The notes under the pieces were generated by a model. The model saw only the letters and a program-made list of their open reading frames with translations. It was not told where the DNA came from and did not search any database. Shown piece after piece: positions 9,097 through 10,451 of a stretch of 10,451 nt of DNA. Made by a program: the position numbers and the translations under genes. Position 1 is the first letter of the stretch; every line of letters begins with the position of its first letter. The stretch is from an uncultured Candidatus Altimarinota bacterium (GTDB lineage: Bacteria; Patescibacteriota; Gracilibacteria; BD1-5; UBA6164): the NCBI GenBank assembly GCA_938015605.1, contig CALLPO010000076.1, forward strand, positions 1 through 10,451, written 5' to 3'.

Positions 9097-9125
9097 ATTA
9101 TAATCTACAATAATAGTAACATAAA
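9097..9125 (-). promoter_or_regulatory. Candidate promoter of the toxin gene
   Basis: A perfect TATAAT (9102-9097 on the minus strand) ends 13 nt before the ATG at 9083, so transcription should start only about 6 nt upstream of the start codon. The hexamer at -35 distance, TTTATG (9125-9120, spacer 17), is weak. An upstream terminator isolates this promoter from the 179-aa gene. Confidence 0.5.
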
Positions 9126-9156
9126 TTCTTTATGAATACAAAAAATTGACATCTAT

Positions 9157-9186
9157 AAAAAAAGATTAATAAAATATTATTAATCT
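9157..9186 (-). terminator. Rho-independent terminator after the 179-aa gene
   Basis: A perfect 10-bp stem, AGATTAATAA (9163-9172) with TTATTAATCT (9177-9186) and a 4-nt loop, is followed on the minus strand by seven Ts (9163-9157). It lies 9 nt beyond the TAA at 9196-9198 and separates that gene from the toxin promoter. Confidence 0.75.
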
Positions 9187-9195
9187 TCTAAATTT

Positions 9196-9735
9196 TTATT
9201 TATTTATTCTTACTTTTTCAGTACTTTTATATGCAAAAGTAGATTTTGTAAAATTCCCAGTATTTAGACTTAAATCTACTGTATTTTGTGCTAATGTTTT
9301 TATGTTATCCCTTTGTTTGGTGATATTTTCAGCTGATTTCTTAACTTTTAAATTGCTTCTTGATAATTTTACAGTGTCACTACTGGCATATGCAGCAATT
9401 GATATTAATGCTTGTTTGGGACTAATAATAAATTCCTCCATAGAATAACCATAACAAGAATCATTAAATAGACAAATTCAAGAAGTATGTTCATTAATCA
9501 TATTATCAATTAACACAATCCAATCATTAGGTATTTCTAACAAAGACTCCAAGAAGCTTAAGCTATAGAATTCTAAAGCTGTTTTACCAGCAATATCAAT
9601 AGAAGTTAAGTCATTTAATGCTTCCTTAAATCATGAAGAAGACTTTAAATACGTTAGATGAGTTTGAAATTCTTCTGCTTTTTGTAATTCTCTTGGACTT
9701 AATCAAGCATGTAATTCAGCTGTTTGAGCATTCAT
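9196..9735 (-). CDS. Unrecognised 179-aa protein upstream of the toxin
   Basis: 179 aa, beginning MNAQTAELHAGLSPRELQKA, with TGA = Gly at three positions and one TGG Trp in IPNDWIVLID. It has no N-terminal signal. A helical N-terminal half leads to a short Cys-containing stretch (SGICLFNDSCYGYS), then an alanine/serine-rich helix (ALISIAAYASSD) and a basic, Thr/Ser/Asn-rich C-terminal tail. I recognise no family. An in-frame stop lies six codons before the ATG, which supports the start. It has its own terminator and is flanked upstream by the terminator of the 47-aa gene, so it is a separate unit. A link to the neighbouring toxin, for instance as a chaperone, adaptor or delivery component, is possible only by position. 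Confidence 0.7.
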
Positions 9736-9752
9736 GAGATATTTAAGTTTGA

Positions 9753-9789
9753 ATTAAAATTAAAGGTACCTTCAACAAGAAGGCACCTT
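9753..9789 (-). terminator. Terminator after the 47-aa peptide gene
   Basis: On the minus strand AAGGTGCCTTC (9789-9779) pairs with GAAGGTACCTT (9773-9763), an 11-bp stem with one G-U pair and a 5-nt loop, followed by the tail TTAATTTTAA-like (9762-9753). The mismatch is a tolerated wobble only in minus-strand RNA, which supports that direction. It lies about 24 nt after the TAA at 9813. Confidence 0.7.
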
Positions 9790-9812
9790 AATATTTTTCA
9801 CATTATCAGAAG

Positions 9813-9956
9813 TTATATTTCATGACAAGGGAAAATTAGACCCGATTTTGGGTCAACACAATTCTGAACAGCAGTTGGTCCTAATGCAATTTTACTTTGC
9901 ATTATTCCTCCCACTAGAACAAGAACTGATAGAGCTAACAACACTCCTTTCTTCAT
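9813..9956 (-). CDS. 47-aa small secreted or membrane-anchored peptide
   Basis: It begins MKKGVLLALSVLVLVGG: a Lys-Lys N-region, then a hydrophobic core (about 5-19), typical of a signal peptide or single membrane anchor. The remaining 27 or so residues are polar, with two cysteines (Cys33, Cys44) that could form a disulfide outside the cell. There is no lipobox. It has a near-consensus Shine-Dalgarno with 6-nt spacing, a TATAAT promoter, a palindromic leader and its own terminator, so it is a complete monocistronic unit despite its size. All five glycines use GGA or GGT and no TGA occurs, unlike the neighbouring genes. I recognise no family. Candidate roles are a secreted peptide, envelope component or signal, but none is shown. 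Confidence 0.7.
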   Translation of the reverse strand: MKKGVLLALSVLVLVGGIMQSKIALGPTAVQNCVDPKSGLIFPCHEI

Positions 9957-9962
9957 AGCATG

Positions 9963-9970
9963 CCTCCTAT
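9963..9970 (-). promoter_or_regulatory. Strong Shine-Dalgarno of the 47-aa gene
   Basis: ATAGGAGG on the minus strand, 6 nt before the ATG at 9956. It decides the start against the out-of-frame ATG at 9961, which lies too close to it. No other gene in the window has a comparable site. Confidence 0.75.
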
Positions 9971-9977
9971 TATGGCA

Positions 9978-10033
9978 TTGTTGATAAATATTTATCTATT
10001 ATAACAATATAACAAATAGATATTTATCAACAA
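9978..10033. repeat. Imperfect inverted repeat over the 47-aa gene promoter
   Basis: The left arm (9978-10000, TTGTTGATAAATATTTATCT then ATT) mirrors the right arm (10015-10033, AATAGATATTTATCAACAA); they match apart from a 4-bp insertion, TTAT, in the left arm. The left arm also contains a perfect 14-bp palindrome GATAAATATTTATC (9983-9996). The arms flank the -10 box, so this looks like an operator or a stable 5' leader structure. Each arm contains TTATCAACA in opposite orientation, one base from the DnaA box TTATCCACA. Confidence 0.65.
9998..10003 (-). promoter_or_regulatory. -10 box of the 47-aa peptide gene
   Basis: A perfect TATAAT on the minus strand, 41 nt before the ATG. It predicts a leader of about 35 nt holding the Shine-Dalgarno. 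No good -35 lies at 16-18 bp; a TTGATA lies at 21 bp inside the palindrome. The gap suggests an activator or a non-canonical promoter. Confidence 0.45.
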
Positions 10034-10100
10034 GCAATAATTACAAAATATAAAATGAAGTAAAAACAATATACTTATCTTAAAAATGAAGTCAAATTAT

Positions 10101-10451
10101 TTAACTTTTTATTTCTAATCTAAACAATTCTCTTCAAACTAATTGCTTCTCTCTCTTATAAAGCAGACTTCATGACTTTGTAGCTTTTACATCAAAATCC
10201 TCAGGGAAGTAGGGAAGTATGTCACAATACTCTTCAATGATTTTATACACTTCTTCAAAGTAAAAATATTTACCTCTAATTTCCCAAAAGGGGAATGTAA
10301 TAACTAGAGTTCAATCAAATCAACCTTTTTTCAAGTTTTCAAAGAAAGCTGAATACAGTTTTAACAAACCGTCTTTTTGTTCATTAATTCTTTCTCTTGA
10401 AATATTTTTCTGAGTCATCACTTCTCACAAAAATCATTCACTTACTATTAT
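10101..10451 (-). CDS. C-terminal end of a probable SAM-dependent RNA/DNA methyltransferase
   Basis: The last 116 residues of a gene entering from the right; the N-terminus is outside. The fragment opens IIVSEGFLGE, resembling the catalytic motif (V-T-E-x-x-LG) of TRM11/UPF0020-type methyltransferase domains. It then shows a helix (LLKLYSAFFENLKKGG), a strand GTLVITFPFWE like the LVI-x-P strand after the catalytic motif, and the end LLYKREKQLVGRELFRLEI, like the LYxRxxQxVGREI ending seen in such proteins. TGA reads as Gly at several of these sites. The SAM-binding part is not visible, so the family is inferred from the C-terminal motifs only. It ends in TAA with no clear hairpin before the palindromic promoter region of the 47-aa gene. 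Confidence 0.6.

Noticed and set aside
2078..9735. Clustered in-frame TGA codons as evidence of pseudogenes or selenocysteine
   Set aside because: TGA falls at conserved glycines in several unrelated full-length genes, so reassignment explains it; neither decay nor selenocysteine would place it so.
1..10451. Insertion sequences or transposase genes around the toxin block
   Set aside because: No transposase motifs and no long terminal inverted or direct repeats bound the 7613-9956 interval; the inverted repeats found behave as terminators or operators.

Overview
The window reads sensibly only if UGA is translated as glycine (genetic code 25). In the dnaA gene alone, TGA sits at conserved glycines of the Walker A loop, of the RELEG motif and of the FxVG motif, while tryptophan is written TGG. 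Together with strong AT bias, TAA/TAG-only stops and a DUF4012 membrane protein, this points to a Candidate Phyla Radiation bacterium of the Absconditabacteria (SR1) or Gracilibacteria (BD1-5). I cannot choose between the two from sequence alone. Reading TGA as a stop shatters nearly every gene here, so all coordinates below use TGA = Gly.

Layout, left to right. Positions 1-310 (-) hold an unrecognised partial gene, separated by a hairpin terminator from a 421-aa N-formylglutamate amidohydrolase-family protein (410-1675, -). A 402-bp gene-free AT-rich divergent spacer follows. It carries a promoter on each side and tandem TTGTGNACA 9-mers, and is a candidate replication-origin or dnaA autoregulatory region. 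dnaA (2078-3493, +) and a 697-aa DUF4012 membrane protein (3509-5602, +) run rightward and end in a hairpin shared with the convergent genes.

From 10451 back to 5618 everything is on the minus strand. In transcription order these are: the C-terminal end of a probable methyltransferase; a 47-aa secreted or membrane-anchored peptide with the only strong Shine-Dalgarno seen in the window, preceded by a large palindrome; a 179-aa unknown protein; a 366-aa protein with a C-terminal EndoU-like RNase domain; a tightly coupled 121-aa acidic protein that is the probable immunity partner; the type IV pilus retraction ATPase PilT; and a degenerate cyclic-nucleotide-binding/GAF-like protein.

The most interesting part is the EndoU-like toxin with its apparent immunity gene, just upstream of pilT in a CPR organism. 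Characterised Absconditabacteria are predators or epibionts attached to other bacteria, so an antibacterial RNase effector next to pilus genes fits such a lifestyle; this link is inference. The 179-aa and 47-aa genes upstream may belong to the same accessory block, but terminators separate them from the toxin.
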